This document shows, one piece after another, positions 18,894-28,427 of a stretch of DNA of 64,000 bases (positions are counted from its first letter, which is position 1; the number at the start of each line of letters is the position of its first letter). The position numbers and the translations under genes were made by a program. The stretch covers positions 1-64,000 of the forward strand of contig NZ_JBHLXE010000097.1 of NCBI RefSeq assembly GCF_042432445.1. Direction: 5' to 3'. This DNA comes from Thorsellia kenyensis. GTDB lineage: Bacteria; Pseudomonadota; Gammaproteobacteria; Enterobacterales; Thorselliaceae. Below the pieces are notes generated by a model. The model was given only the letters and a program-made list of their open reading frames with translations. It was not told where the DNA came from and made no database searches.

Positions 18894-19415
18894 TCACTCC
18901 AAGAAGGAGCTGTCTAATGCATCACTTAAGCATGCCTTTGCTGTTTTAGCATAAATATCAATAAAGTTGTCTGCCACAGGGATGATTCCTTTATGCATAT
19001 CACTCAATTCTTTAGGAGAGAAGTGTTTTACTAATTCTTCGTAAGAACAAGCGCAATAAGGTACAGCAACCTCTAAGGGTAAATCCTTACTACTTTTTTC
19101 ACAGGTAGTTTGAAAAACGGTTTGTAATTCACAATATAACAGCGAGTTGCTTTGAAGACTAGAATAAAGAGGGGAAACATCACTCTCAGACTCATACTTT
19201 ATGAGACTCTCAATTGAGTGATTTTCAAGCATTTTATCTAAACTACATTGACATTCAGCAGTCTTAATACTAGAAGGATTTTCTCCTTTGCACTGTTGCA
19301 AGTAAGTCGCTTTGAATTCTTCGTCATTTTGCCCACATGCAGTTAGAAGAATTACAGATAAGAAAAAAATCATCAATATTTTTACTTGGCGAGCTTGAAG
19401 AAAAAGAGTACGCAT
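18894..19415 (-). CDS. Cys-rich putative lipoprotein
   Basis: This 173-residue protein has a lipoprotein signal: a basic N-region, a hydrophobic core near residues 12-24 and the lipobox LLTAC with the acylated Cys near residue 27. The mature part holds a repeated pattern. A lone Cys (YLQQC; TVFQTTC) is followed after about 14-18 residues by a C-x-C pair (ECQCSLDKML; YCACSYEELV) and then a helix rich in Glu and Leu. The duplication suggests two small disulfide-stabilised domains. I do not recognise the family. The start follows an AAGGA box. Confidence 0.65.
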   Translation of the reverse strand: MRTLFLQARQVKILMIFFLSVILLTACGQNDEEFKATYLQQCKGENPSSIKTAECQCSLDKMLENHSIESLIKYESESDVSPLYSSLQSNSLLYCELQTVFQTTCEKSSKDLPLEVAVPYCACSYEELVKHFSPKELSDMHKGIIPVADNFIDIYAKTAKACLSDALDSSFLE

Positions 19416-19612
19416 TAGGAACTGTCCTTGAACAAAATAGCTAAAATAAATTTAAACTGTAGGTGGTAAAGCAAAAGGAAAAATAAAGCAAGGAAACGAT
19501 AAAAAAACAATCTAATCTACTGTCTAATACAGCAGACTAACTCGGTTTCTTTTAATGAGAAAGCTTTAAAATACATAATATCAAATTTCGAATAATTAAA
19601 AAAGTTTTGTGC

Positions 19613-19622
19613 ATAATCCTTC
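19613..19622. repeat. Target-site duplication, left copy
   Basis: The 10-mer ATAATCCTTC lies directly outside the left inverted repeat and is repeated exactly at 20891-20900 outside the right one. Confidence 0.9.
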
Positions 19623-20890
19623 CAGGGCAAACGGGTAAGTTTTACACAATTTAAAAGGTTATATGAAATAATGCTATAATATTCCTATATCGAATAATTA
19701 AGGAACCATTATGCAAGATTTGTCTGAACAGTATACAACTTCAATAAGCCTAGCCTTTAGCGAATTAAATGATCCACGTGGCTATGGTGTTAAACATCCC
19801 CTTATTAATATCATTAGCATGACCCTATGCGCTATTATTTCAGGATGTGATAATGTTGAAGCGATTTCTATGCATGCTCAAGCTAGAAAAGACTTTTTTG
19901 CGCGTTTTTTAGATTTAACCGCAGGTATCCCTAGTGCTGATACATTCCATGACGTTTTAAACAGAATTAAACCTGCTGAATTTACAGAATGTTTTAATCA
20001 ATGGGTTAAAGGATTAAAAACAAATTGTAACGATATTATTGCCATTGATGGAAAAACACTCAGAGGGACTGCGGATAAAAAGAATAATGCAAACCCAATT
20101 CACCTCGTGAATGCTTGGTCGGTCGAAAATCAGCTTTGTTTTGGTCAGGTAAGGGTTTCAGATAAATCTAATGAAATCACAGCCATCCCAACTCTGATAA
20201 AAATGTTAGACATTAAAGGAGCAACAGTCACTGTCGATGCAATGGGATGTCAGCATGCAATTGCCGGTTTGATAGTTTCGTCAGAAGCAAATTATGTAAT
20301 GGCACTTAAAGGCAATCAAGGCAGTCTAAATGAGGATGTCAGGCTATTTTTGAAAACTGAATTAGAGCAAAATTTCACAAATACAAAACATAGTTTCTTT
20401 CATGAAGTAGATGGTAATCATGGCAGAATAGAGGAAAGGCATGTCTGGATGACAACAGAGGTAGAATGGTTAAGGGAGCGCCACGAAAATTGGAAATCTA
20501 TCAATAGCATTATCGTCGTCAAATCCATTCGAGAAATTAAAAATCAGGCTGACACACAAACAGAAGAACTTCGTTTTTATATCTCAAGCGAAATCAATCA
20601 AGATGCTAAATGGATAGCTCAAGTCATTAGAGGGCACTGGCAGGTAGAAAATAATCTACATTGGCAGCTTGATGTTAGCTTTAGAGAGGATGAGCTTAGT
20701 TTGCGTAGTGGTTATGCTGCTGAAAACATTTCTTTCATGAATAAACTCACTATCAGCTTATTAAAAAAGGAGCAAACACTAAAGGCGAGCATTAAAAATA
20801 AAAGGATGGTTGCCTGCATACAAGATGAGTATTTATTAAAGGTACTAAATGCGAACAACTTCATTGATTAAAACTCACCCGTTTGCCCTG
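19623..20890 (+). mobile_element. Complete ISAs1-family insertion sequence (1268 bp)
   Basis: The element begins CAGGGCAAACGGGTAAGTTT and ends with the inverse of CAGGGCAAACGGGTGAGTTT. Its terminal inverted repeats are about 22 bp with one mismatch (19623-19644 and 20869-20890). A single transposase gene fills it, and its stop codon lies inside the right repeat. The exact 10-bp duplication matches the 8-10 bp reported for ISAs1 elements. Undamaged ends suggest recent insertion, in the spacer between a minus-strand lipoprotein gene and potG. Confidence 0.95.
19711..20871 (+). CDS. ISAs1-family (H-repeat type) transposase
   Basis: This 386-residue DDE transposase has an N-terminal SELNDPRGYGVKHPLINI block and then SADTFHDVLNRI. 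The first catalytic Asp is in IIAIDGKTLRGT near residue 114, the second in VTVDAMGCQ near 172. The C-terminal region carries IRGHWQVENNLHWQLDVSFRED with the catalytic Glu and the Y/H-type motif of the family. No frameshift or stop is visible, so it is probably active. Confidence 0.95.
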   Translation: MQDLSEQYTTSISLAFSELNDPRGYGVKHPLINIISMTLCAIISGCDNVEAISMHAQARKDFFARFLDLTAGIPSADTFHDVLNRIKPAEFTECFNQWVKGLKTNCNDIIAIDGKTLRGTADKKNNANPIHLVNAWSVENQLCFGQVRVSDKSNEITAIPTLIKMLDIKGATVTVDAMGCQHAIAGLIVSSEANYVMALKGNQGSLNEDVRLFLKTELEQNFTNTKHSFFHEVDGNHGRIEERHVWMTTEVEWLRERHENWKSINSIIVVKSIREIKNQADTQTEELRFYISSEINQDAKWIAQVIRGHWQVENNLHWQLDVSFREDELSLRSGYAAENISFMNKLTISLLKKEQTLKASIKNKRMVACIQDEYLLKVLNANNFID

Positions 20891-20900
20891 ATAATCCTTC
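20891..20900. repeat. Target-site duplication, right copy
   Basis: Exact copy of the 10-mer at 19613-19622, directly outside the right terminal repeat of the insertion sequence. Confidence 0.9.
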
Positions 20901-21169
20901 CCTTAACGTTTAGCACCTTTTTTAATAGATTTACGCAGTAAATTAATGGGATATTTAAAAGTTGAGTTTTCAATAAAGGGTACTTAAAAGTAAAAAAATC
21001 ATTTTTGGCTAAAAATCAATCAAAAGGACTCTGATCATCAATTAATTTTTGCTATTTTTTTAAATCAATATAAAGTGACCTCTTGCGCGTAATACGTGGT
21101 AAAGGGCGACTTAATAATTGTATATTAAGTATTACTTTTTTTGCACTTTAGCTATGGGAGTTACCCAAA

Positions 21170-22288
21170 TTGAACCAACAACTTACCAAAGGAAAGCAAT
21201 TCTCTCCAATATTAGAAATTAAAGATTTAAACAAAGCATTCGACAATTACTATGCGATTGATAATATAAATTTGACCATTTACCAAGGTGAAATTTTTGC
21301 TCTGTTAGGCGCATCAGGTTGCGGAAAATCAACGCTGTTGCGTGTACTGGCAGGTTTTGAAAAGCCTACGTCAGGTCATATTTTTTTAGACGGTCAAGAC
21401 ATCAATGATATTCCTCCACATAAAAGACCCATCAATATGATGTTTCAGTCTTATGCATTGTTTCCGCACATGACCGTTGAGCAGAACATTGCGTTTGGCC
21501 TTATTCAAGATAAATTACCTAAAGCGGAAGTGAATACAAGAGTTGATGAAATGCTCAGCCTTGTTCATATGCAAAACTATGCTAAACGTAAGCCTCATCA
21601 ACTTTCAGGTGGACAAAGACAACGTGTTGCCTTAGCAAGAAGTCTGGCTAAACGTCCTAAAATCTTATTGCTTGATGAACCTATGGGCGCTCTTGATAAA
21701 AAGTTAAGAGAGCAAATGCAATTAGAGGTTGTTTCCATTTTGGAAAGGGTAGGGGTGACTTGTTTAATGGTAACCCATGATCAGGAAGAAGCTATGACCA
21801 TGGCAGGCCGTATTGCGATTATGAATGAAGGTCGATTTGTGCAAATAGGTGAGCCGCAAGAAATTTATGAGTATCCCAATAGCCGCTATAGTGCTGAATT
21901 TATAGGTTCTGTTAATATTTACTCAGGCATTTTAGTTGAAGAACTCGATGAGTTTTATATTTTAGAAAGTGAGCAAATTCCCTTTAAACTCAAATTATCC
22001 ATTCAAGAAGTCGTGGTTGAAGGTGTACCCACTGAAATCGCTTTGCGACCTGAAAAAGTAAAAATTGTGGATCAATTGCCAGAAGATAAGGTTAACTGTG
22101 CTGAAGGAGAGGTAATAGAAATAGCCTATTTAGGCGACTTATCTATTTACCATGTAAAATTATCCACCGGTTATGTGCTTACGACTCAGCTACAAAATGC
22201 TGAACGAACAGGCAAAAATGCACCTACATGGGGTGATAAGGTAATTTTAGCTTGGGACTGTGAAAACCAAGTTGCTCTTTTAGCTTAA
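21170..22288 (+). CDS. potG: Putrescine ABC transporter ATPase PotG
   Basis: PotG energises putrescine import. Motifs: Walker A LLGASGCGKSTLL near residue 45, LSGGQRQRVALARSL near 145, Walker B ILLLDEPMGALD, and a C-terminal TOBE domain (ALRPEKVK). The stretch INMMFQSYALFPHMTVEQNI is nearly identical to E. coli PotG, and PotA is a poorer match. The start is TTG, nine bases after GGGAG. potF, normally upstream, is not in the window; the insertion sequence lies 280 bases before. Confidence 0.94.
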   Translation: MNQQLTKGKQFSPILEIKDLNKAFDNYYAIDNINLTIYQGEIFALLGASGCGKSTLLRVLAGFEKPTSGHIFLDGQDINDIPPHKRPINMMFQSYALFPHMTVEQNIAFGLIQDKLPKAEVNTRVDEMLSLVHMQNYAKRKPHQLSGGQRQRVALARSLAKRPKILLLDEPMGALDKKLREQMQLEVVSILERVGVTCLMVTHDQEEAMTMAGRIAIMNEGRFVQIGEPQEIYEYPNSRYSAEFIGSVNIYSGILVEELDEFYILESEQIPFKLKLSIQEVVVEGVPTEIALRPEKVKIVDQLPEDKVNCAEGEVIEIAYLGDLSIYHVKLSTGYVLTTQLQNAERTGKNAPTWGDKVILAWDCENQVALLA

Positions 22289-22299
22289 GGGGGGACAAG

Positions 22300-23304
22300 A
22301 TGAATCAACCGTTTTCAGAAGGGATACTTTCCCTCTCATCGCTTAAATTTCGATTTCGTCAATTTTTTACGATATTTACATATAAAAATTTAATCATCGG
22401 TATCCCCTTTGCGTGGCTTATCATTTTTTTTGCGTTACCATTTGTCATAGTGCTCAAAATAAGTTTTGCTGAATTGGCTAGAGCAATGCCTCCTTATACG
22501 GATTTATTTGACCTAGAAGAGGGGGTGCTTTCTATTTACATCCATTTTTCTAACTATATTAGATTATTACAAGATGGCTTGTATGGTGAAGTTGAGGGGG
22601 GGCTTTTCGCATTATTAAAAGAGGTCTTTACTGAAAATTTATACTTAAAATCATACCTACATTCTTTGGCTATGGCACTTTATACAACGGTTTTATGTAT
22701 ATTGATAGGTTATCCTCTGGCTTGGGCTGTCGCGAATAGTCATGCCTCTGTGAGGAATATTTTACTTTTGCTTATCATTCTTCCCTCATGGACTTCATTT
22801 TTAGTTAGGATATATGCTGTGATGGGGATCATAAGTGATAATGGTTTTTTAAATAATGCACTCATTTATATAGGCGTTATAGATGAACCGCTTAAGATTT
22901 TAAGAACAAATGCAGCAGTGTTGATTGGCATGGTTTACGCATATCTACCATTTATGATTTTACCTATATATAACGCCATGATTAAACTGGATTATACGTG
23001 TATTGAAGCTGCTCAAGACCTTGGAGCTAAACCATTTACCATTTTTAGACGAGTAATGTTTCCTTTGACAAGAGGTGGCATTATCGCAGGTTCAATGTTG
23101 GTCTTTATTCCTACTGTTGGAGAATATGTCATACCTGAACTTTTAGGGGCTTCAAATAACTTATTGATTGGTGGGGTACTTTCTTTAGAGTTCTTTAATA
23201 ATAGGGATTGGCCTATGGCCGCAACACTTGCTGTGGTGATGCTACTCATCTTGATAGTACCTATCATCGCATTTCATCGTTTTCAAAGACGCAATTTATC
23301 TTAA
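22300..23304 (+). CDS. potH: Putrescine transporter permease PotH
   Basis: PotH (334 residues) is one half of the membrane channel. The family segment LPFVIVLKISFAELARAMPPYT is followed by about six membrane helices and the EAA loop EAAQDLGAKPFTIFRRVMFP. An insert near residues 95-115 (after LLQDGLYGE) makes it slightly longer than the E. coli protein. A GGGGGG box precedes the ATG by five bases. It sits 11 bases after potG and 13 before potI. Confidence 0.94.
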   Translation: MNQPFSEGILSLSSLKFRFRQFFTIFTYKNLIIGIPFAWLIIFFALPFVIVLKISFAELARAMPPYTDLFDLEEGVLSIYIHFSNYIRLLQDGLYGEVEGGLFALLKEVFTENLYLKSYLHSLAMALYTTVLCILIGYPLAWAVANSHASVRNILLLLIILPSWTSFLVRIYAVMGIISDNGFLNNALIYIGVIDEPLKILRTNAAVLIGMVYAYLPFMILPIYNAMIKLDYTCIEAAQDLGAKPFTIFRRVMFPLTRGGIIAGSMLVFIPTVGEYVIPELLGASNNLLIGGVLSLEFFNNRDWPMAATLAVVMLLILIVPIIAFHRFQRRNLS

Positions 23305-23317
23305 GGAGGAAGAGTCA

Positions 23318-24166
23318 ATGTCGCAACTTCCTGTGGTAAAATCTAAGTGGCGTTACCTTATCCTAATATTAGGCTTTAGTTTTCTATACGCACCGATGAT
23401 TTTTTTAGTTATTTACTCGTTTAATAGTTCCAAACTTGTGACAGTTTGGGCTGGATGGTCTACTAAATGGTATGGGGAATTATTCAAAGATGCCGAGTTA
23501 CATCAAGCCATTTTAAGAAGTTTGACTATTGCATCAACATCAGCCATTGCAGCGGTCATTTTAGGGTTACTTGCAGCGATTGTACTGGTTAGACTAGGTA
23601 AATTTAGAGGAGAGAATGCTTTTGCATTCATGATAACCGCGCCATTAGTCATGCCTGATGTCATTACCGGGCTTTCTTTATTGCTTTTGTTTGTTTCCTT
23701 AGGAGAACTTTTCGGTTTTCCCGCTTCAAGGGGAATGATGACTATATGGTTAGCCCATGTGACTTTTTGTACAGCCTATGTGGCTGTGGTAATAAGTGCT
23801 AGGCTTAGAGAAATGGACAAAACTTATGAAGAGGCCGCTGCGGATTTAGGCGCAGGTCCTTTGACTGTTTTTTTTAAAATTACCTTACCTATGATTTATC
23901 CAGCCTTATTAGCTGGTTTTATGCTAGCATTCACCTTATCTCTAGATGATGTTGTTATTTCCAGTTTTGTCTCTGGCCCGGGTTCAACAACACTACCTAT
24001 GTGGATTTTTTCGAGTGTTAAGCTAGGCGTGTCACCTAAAATTAATGCGTTAGCTACGATAATTCTGCTGGTTATCGGTTTTGCAGGTTTCTTCGCGTGG
24101 TGGGTATTATCTCGTAATGAAAAAAGACGTTTTAAAGAATTAAAACACTTAAAATTGGCAAATTAA
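23318..24166 (+). CDS. potI: Putrescine transporter permease PotI
   Basis: PotI (282 residues) is the partner permease of PotH. VIYSFNSSKLVTVWAGWSTK near the N-terminus is almost identical to E. coli PotI. About six membrane helices follow, with the EAA loop EAAADLGAGPLTVFFKITLP and TLSLDDVVISSFVSGPG. The start follows TTAAGGAGGAAGAG, a strong ribosome-binding site. It ends the pot genes; rlmC follows by 52 bases as in E. coli (there with ybjO between). Confidence 0.95.
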   Translation: MSQLPVVKSKWRYLILILGFSFLYAPMIFLVIYSFNSSKLVTVWAGWSTKWYGELFKDAELHQAILRSLTIASTSAIAAVILGLLAAIVLVRLGKFRGENAFAFMITAPLVMPDVITGLSLLLLFVSLGELFGFPASRGMMTIWLAHVTFCTAYVAVVISARLREMDKTYEEAAADLGAGPLTVFFKITLPMIYPALLAGFMLAFTLSLDDVVISSFVSGPGSTTLPMWIFSSVKLGVSPKINALATIILLVIGFAGFFAWWVLSRNEKRRFKELKHLKLAN

Positions 24167-24218
24167 AATAATGACATTAAATGTATTGCCCTAGCAATAG
24201 GGCTAATTAGGAATTGTT

Positions 24219-25397
24219 GTGACTGAAGAAACCTTTTTAGACTGCCCTGAGTATACCCAGGGTTTATGCAGATCGTGTAATTTACTCCCCATTGCTTATG
24301 AGAATCAACTCTTATCAAAACAGTTTGATTTAGTTAATAAACTCTCTTCGCATATTGATACAAATACAGAGATATTACCCCCTCATTCATCTAATATTAA
24401 GGGGTTTAGATACAAAGCTAAAATGGTAGTTAGTGGCGAGGTGCAACGTGTTATCTTCGGTCTGCAAAACGAGCAGGGAGAGGGGATTGATTTAACGAAT
24501 TGTGCGTTGTACACAAAAGAAATAATTTCCTCATTTGCTGCACTAAAAGCTTTTGTTTTAAAGGTGGGACTTGTACCATATAATATCCCAAAGAAAAAAG
24601 GTCGTTTAAAATACATTTTGATAACACAAACCTATTCAACCAATGAATTGATGATAAGATTTGTTTTGAATGACGAGATAAAAGTTGAACGGATGAAAGA
24701 ACATCTTGCTGAGTTATTTGACGCACTTCCTAATTTAAAAGTGGTGAGTGCTAATATTCAACCTATACATCAAGCTATTTTAGAGGGTGAAAAAGAAATT
24801 GTGCTTACTGAAGAAAAAGCACTTAGAGAAGTCCTTAATGAGGTCCCTCTCTATATCAATCCTAAAAGTTTTTTTCAAACACATCCTGAATTAGCGCAAA
24901 AATTATATTTACAAGCAAGTCAGATGGCAGTCGCAATAAAACCACAAAGAGTTTGGGATTTATTTTGTGGCGTGGGTGGATTTGGCCTGACTATTTTGAA
25001 CGAACTAAAAAAAGAAAATATAAAAAGCCATCTTAACGGAATTGAAATTGAGCCAAATGCGATTACAAGTGCTATGCGAACAGCAAAAGAACTACAATTA
25101 AATGATATTTCATTTAGTGCATTAGATTCTACGCTTTTCGCTGAGAACATAAGCAAAGCAGAACTTCCTGATTTATTGGTTGTTAATCCTCCAAGAAGAG
25201 GGGTGGGTAAATCTTTAATTCAAATGATAAATTTATCAAAAATACCTCATGTAATTTATTCTAGCTGTAATATTGATTCACTTAAAGAGGATTTATCTCT
25301 ATTGCCAAATTATACAATTCAGATAATCCAATTATTTGATTTTTTCCCTCATACCAAACATTTTGAAGTCATTGTCAGACTTAAGCATAGAGATTAA
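24219..25397 (+). CDS. rlmC: 23S rRNA (uracil-C5)-methyltransferase RlmC
   Basis: RlmC (RumB) methylates U747 of 23S rRNA using SAM and carries a 4Fe-4S cluster. The cluster cysteines are visible in CPEYTQGLCRSC near residues 9-20, with a fourth in LTNCALY near 90. SAM-binding DLFCGVGGFGL is near residue 246. The nucleophile motif YSSCN is near 350, with NPPRRGVGK before it. It starts at GTG seven bases after an AGGA box. At 392 residues it is a little longer than the 375 of E. coli, mainly at the N-terminus. Confidence 0.95.
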   Translation: MTEETFLDCPEYTQGLCRSCNLLPIAYENQLLSKQFDLVNKLSSHIDTNTEILPPHSSNIKGFRYKAKMVVSGEVQRVIFGLQNEQGEGIDLTNCALYTKEIISSFAALKAFVLKVGLVPYNIPKKKGRLKYILITQTYSTNELMIRFVLNDEIKVERMKEHLAELFDALPNLKVVSANIQPIHQAILEGEKEIVLTEEKALREVLNEVPLYINPKSFFQTHPELAQKLYLQASQMAVAIKPQRVWDLFCGVGGFGLTILNELKKENIKSHLNGIEIEPNAITSAMRTAKELQLNDISFSALDSTLFAENISKAELPDLLVVNPPRRGVGKSLIQMINLSKIPHVIYSSCNIDSLKEDLSLLPNYTIQIIQLFDFFPHTKHFEVIVRLKHRD

Positions 25398-25931
25398 ATA
25401 ATTTAAAAATTGTCTTTTAGTTGAATGTGATTTTTCTATTAAGTTAAGGGGAAAAGGGATTTATAGTCATACCATTCTTTAGTCCAAATGATGGAAATAT
25501 CAAAATAAAACAAGTGCTTATCTATATAAATTTGCCAGACGTTATAAGTGTTTTTTTAATGTAATATTTAGTTGTATTAGAAACCATTGAAAAAAAGTGC
25601 ATCAAAAAAATATCAGAACTAAATTATTAGAAATAAAAAAACTAAAAAAATGTGTTTTTTCAAATTTTATCAGCGATAACTGATTTCCCTCTCAAAAAAT
25701 TGCGATTAATGAAATAAAAAACCAAAACTAAAAATAGTTCATCACTAAAAGTGTGATGAAATTGTTATTTTTTGGTTAAAAATTCACTATAAATGTGATC
25801 TTCTTTGCACTTCGTATAAATAAAAAACACTTACTCAAAGGGCTTACGTATATTTACTATGAAACATTTTTAGATGTTTTATTTAATATTAACACCTAAC
25901 ACGAGAATATTGGGTTAGTAAGCGAGGGTAT
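25398..25931. other. Gene-free region before yjcH with large hairpin
   Basis: No reading frame is supported here. A long imperfect palindrome spans about 25719-25777: the inner stem TTCATCAC/GTGATGAA (25738-25760) is perfect and the outer arms AACCAAAA/TTTTTTGGTT also pair. It might terminate rlmC read-through or form a regulatory element for yjcH-actP. Confidence 0.45.
25794..25809 (+). promoter_or_regulatory. Possible CRP site upstream of yjcH-actP
   Basis: TGTGA-N6-TTGCA (reverse TGCAA-N6-TCACA) has 8 of 10 CRP consensus positions. It lies 122 bases before the yjcH start codon. A TACTAT hexamer at 25855-25860 would place the site near -65, a class I position. CRP control of acetate uptake is known in E. 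coli. The assignment is by eye. Confidence 0.35.
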
Positions 25932-26279
25932 ATGCAAGCTACAAAGGCCGTAAATCAAACAGATCGAACTGAACTCATCATTAATCACCCTAAATTTAAG
26001 GAACTTGTCACAAAGAGAAATAAACTCTCCATCATTTTAACTATTCTTATGCTGATATTCTATTTTGGTTTTATTGGCTTAATAGCATTTAATAAAGAAT
26101 TTCTAGCAACGCAAATAGGTGATTCAATAGTCACATTGGGTTTACCAGTTGGTTTTGGCCTAATCATTATTTCAGTCTTATTGACTTGGTATTTTGTTGT
26201 AAACGCTAATGGACCTTTTGACAAAATGCGTGATGAGTTATTAGCTGCCATCGAAAATGTAGAAGGGGATAAAAAATGA
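25932..26279 (+). CDS. yjcH: DUF485 inner-membrane protein YjcH
   Basis: YjcH (115 residues) is a small two-helix membrane protein always found with ActP. TM helices lie near residues 34-55 and 70-95 (VGFGLIIISVLLTWYFV). The FKELVTKRNKLSIILTILML block matches E. coli YjcH. A GAGGG box precedes the ATG. The stop overlaps the actP start by four bases, implying coupling. acs, the usual first gene, is not adjacent. Confidence 0.92.
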   Translation: MQATKAVNQTDRTELIINHPKFKELVTKRNKLSIILTILMLIFYFGFIGLIAFNKEFLATQIGDSIVTLGLPVGFGLIIISVLLTWYFVVNANGPFDKMRDELLAAIENVEGDKK

Positions 26280-28027
26280 TCCATTTTAAAATATTACTCT
26301 CTCTAGTTATCTTAGGTGGCTCTGCTTTTGTTCTCGCTGATGGTATCGATTTAGGAGGTGCTGAAAAAAGACCTCTAAATTATGCTGCTATTATCATGTT
26401 CGCACTTTTTGTGTTATTCACTTTAGGGATAACGAAATGGGCGGCTGCTAGAACTAAAACAGCCTCAGATTTTTATACTGCCGGTGGTGGAATTACAGGT
26501 TTTCAAAATGGTTTAGCTATTGCAGGCGATTTTATGTCAGCAGCTTCCTTCTTGGGTATATCTTCCATGGTAATGTTAAGTGGATTTGATGGGCTCATTT
26601 ATTCAGTTGGCTTCTTGGTAGGTTGGCCTATCATAATGTTTTTAATGGCTGATAGGTTAAGAAATCTGGGGAAATTTACCTTCGCTGATGTTGCAGGTTA
26701 TCGTTTTGCAACTACCCCTATCCGAGCATTTGCCGCACTCAGCACCTTTTTTGTGGTTATCTTCTATTTGATTGCTCAAATGGTTGGTGCTGGTGGACTT
26801 ATCAAACTACTCTTTGGACTACCCTACAATTATGCTGTTATATTGGTTGGGGTATTGATGATTGTATATGTATTGTTTGGGGGGATGACTGCAACAACAT
26901 GGGTGCAAATTATTAAAGCATGTCTATTATTAAGTGGCGCAACGTTCATGTCAATTATGGTACTTTTGCATTTTGATTTTAATATACTTGCGTTATTTAC
27001 TGAGGCAGTAAATACTAAAACAGCGATGTTTATTCAAGATCCTAGTGTGGCACAAGCGGCGGCAGAAGCTGGTAAAACCATAGAAGAAGTCGCAACACAA
27101 AAAGGTGAGGCTATCATGGCTCCAGGTGGATTCATCAAAGACCCTATTTCTGGGATCTCTTTTGGTATGGCTTTGATGTTTGGTACAGCCGGCCTTCCTC
27201 ATATTTTGATGCGCTTTTTTACCGTACCAAATGCTAAAGAGGCAAGGAAATCTGTATTTTGGGCAACTACTTGGATAGGATATTTCTATATTCTTACGTT
27301 CATCATTGGATTTGGTGCTATTTACTTTGTAGCCACGAATCCTGAGTATCTGGATCCTAATAATTTAGGCCAGTTATTAGGAAATAATAACATGGCTGCA
27401 GTACATTTATCTCACGCCGTAGGAGGCAACTATTTCCTTGGCTTTATGTCTGCGGTGACTTTTGCTACTATATTAGCAGTAGTTGCAGGTCTTGCATTAT
27501 CAGGGGCATCAGCTGTTTCACATGACCTATACTCACAGGTATTCAAAAAGGGCAAAGCAAGTAGTGAATCAGAAATGAAAGTCTCCAAATATACCACATT
27601 GGTACTCGGTGTTTTGGCTGTCTATCTTGGTATTGTCTTTGAACAGGTCAATGTAGCCTTCATGGTTTCATTAGCATTTGCTATTGCAGCATCAGCTAAT
27701 TTCCCTGTGCTGATTCTTTCTCTACTTTGGTCAAAAACCACAACTCGAGGGGCTTTACTTGGTGGACTAGTTGGTCTGATTGTTTCAGTAGGATTAACGT
27801 TAGTTTCTCCAGCTGTTTGGGAATCAATTTTTGGCAATCCAGCTAATTCTGCACTTTTTAAATATAGTTCTCCTACGTTATTTTCGATGCCTTTAGCCTT
27901 TTTCACTATAATCATAGTATCTTTACTTGATAATTCTCCTAGAGCGAAAATTGATAGGGCCGGATATCATGCACAGATGGTTCGTGCTGAAACGGGTATT
28001 GGTGCTTCTGCTGCCTCTAATCATTAA
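26276..28027 (+). CDS. actP: Cation/acetate symporter ActP
   Basis: ActP (583 residues) imports acetate and glycolate with sodium or protons (SSS family). A cleavable-looking N-terminus ending near VLADG precedes the core: SDFYTAGGGITGFQNGLAIA near residue 64, YLIAQMVGAGGLIKLLFGLP, and GTAGLPHILMRFFTVPNAKEAR near 300. About 13 membrane helices follow. A ~20-residue Ala/Glu-rich insertion near residue 255 is absent from E. coli ActP. A strong terminator follows. Confidence 0.95.
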   Translation: MIHFKILLSLVILGGSAFVLADGIDLGGAEKRPLNYAAIIMFALFVLFTLGITKWAAARTKTASDFYTAGGGITGFQNGLAIAGDFMSAASFLGISSMVMLSGFDGLIYSVGFLVGWPIIMFLMADRLRNLGKFTFADVAGYRFATTPIRAFAALSTFFVVIFYLIAQMVGAGGLIKLLFGLPYNYAVILVGVLMIVYVLFGGMTATTWVQIIKACLLLSGATFMSIMVLLHFDFNILALFTEAVNTKTAMFIQDPSVAQAAAEAGKTIEEVATQKGEAIMAPGGFIKDPISGISFGMALMFGTAGLPHILMRFFTVPNAKEARKSVFWATTWIGYFYILTFIIGFGAIYFVATNPEYLDPNNLGQLLGNNNMAAVHLSHAVGGNYFLGFMSAVTFATILAVVAGLALSGASAVSHDLYSQVFKKGKASSESEMKVSKYTTLVLGVLAVYLGIVFEQVNVAFMVSLAFAIAASANFPVLILSLLWSKTTTRGALLGGLVGLIVSVGLTLVSPAVWESIFGNPANSALFKYSSPTLFSMPLAFFTIIIVSLLDNSPRAKIDRAGYHAQMVRAETGIGASAASNH

Positions 28028-28042
28028 ATTAGATACACGCTT

Positions 28043-28078
28043 TATCAAATGGCTATTTTCAATAGCCATTTGATATTT
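28043..28078 (+). terminator. Intrinsic terminator after actP
   Basis: A perfect 15-bp stem (28043-28057 with 28061-28075) closes a three-base loop, followed by TTT. It lies 15 bases past the actP stop. Confidence 0.85.
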
Positions 28079-28427
28079 AGCTAAGTTTTAATTATGCTTC
28101 AATATTTTCATTGAGTATGTTTTTGGTGATGTCATGAGTTTGTAATTAATCTAAAAAAATCTTTCTATAATCACTTAAGCTCCTCTATAACTCCTCCCTT
28201 TTAAGATCTTGCTTATTTTAGTTTGTGAAAATATAATGGAAAGATATAGAACCAAAAATATAAATTAGGCCATGATTTTTCTGCCCATTAATTTAGTATT
28301 TTTAGTATGCATTTATGTTCATCTCTGATTAAATCAATAAAATAAAATAAAATAAAATAAACAAGTATAAAATTAAAAGCATTCACTATGTCTATTGTGA
28401 CGGTTTTTTATTTCAAAAGGACACAAT
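28079..28427. repeat. Gene-free spacer with AATAA pentamer repeat
   Basis: No gene is seen. At 28336-28360 the pentamer AATAA is repeated five times exactly, about 70 bases before the next start codon. Such a tract can change length by slippage and could alter promoter spacing; this is inference. Confidence 0.5.

Noticed and set aside
21170..22288. PotA (spermidine transporter ATPase)
   Set aside because: The sequence and the downstream PotH, PotI and RlmC order match PotG, not PotA.
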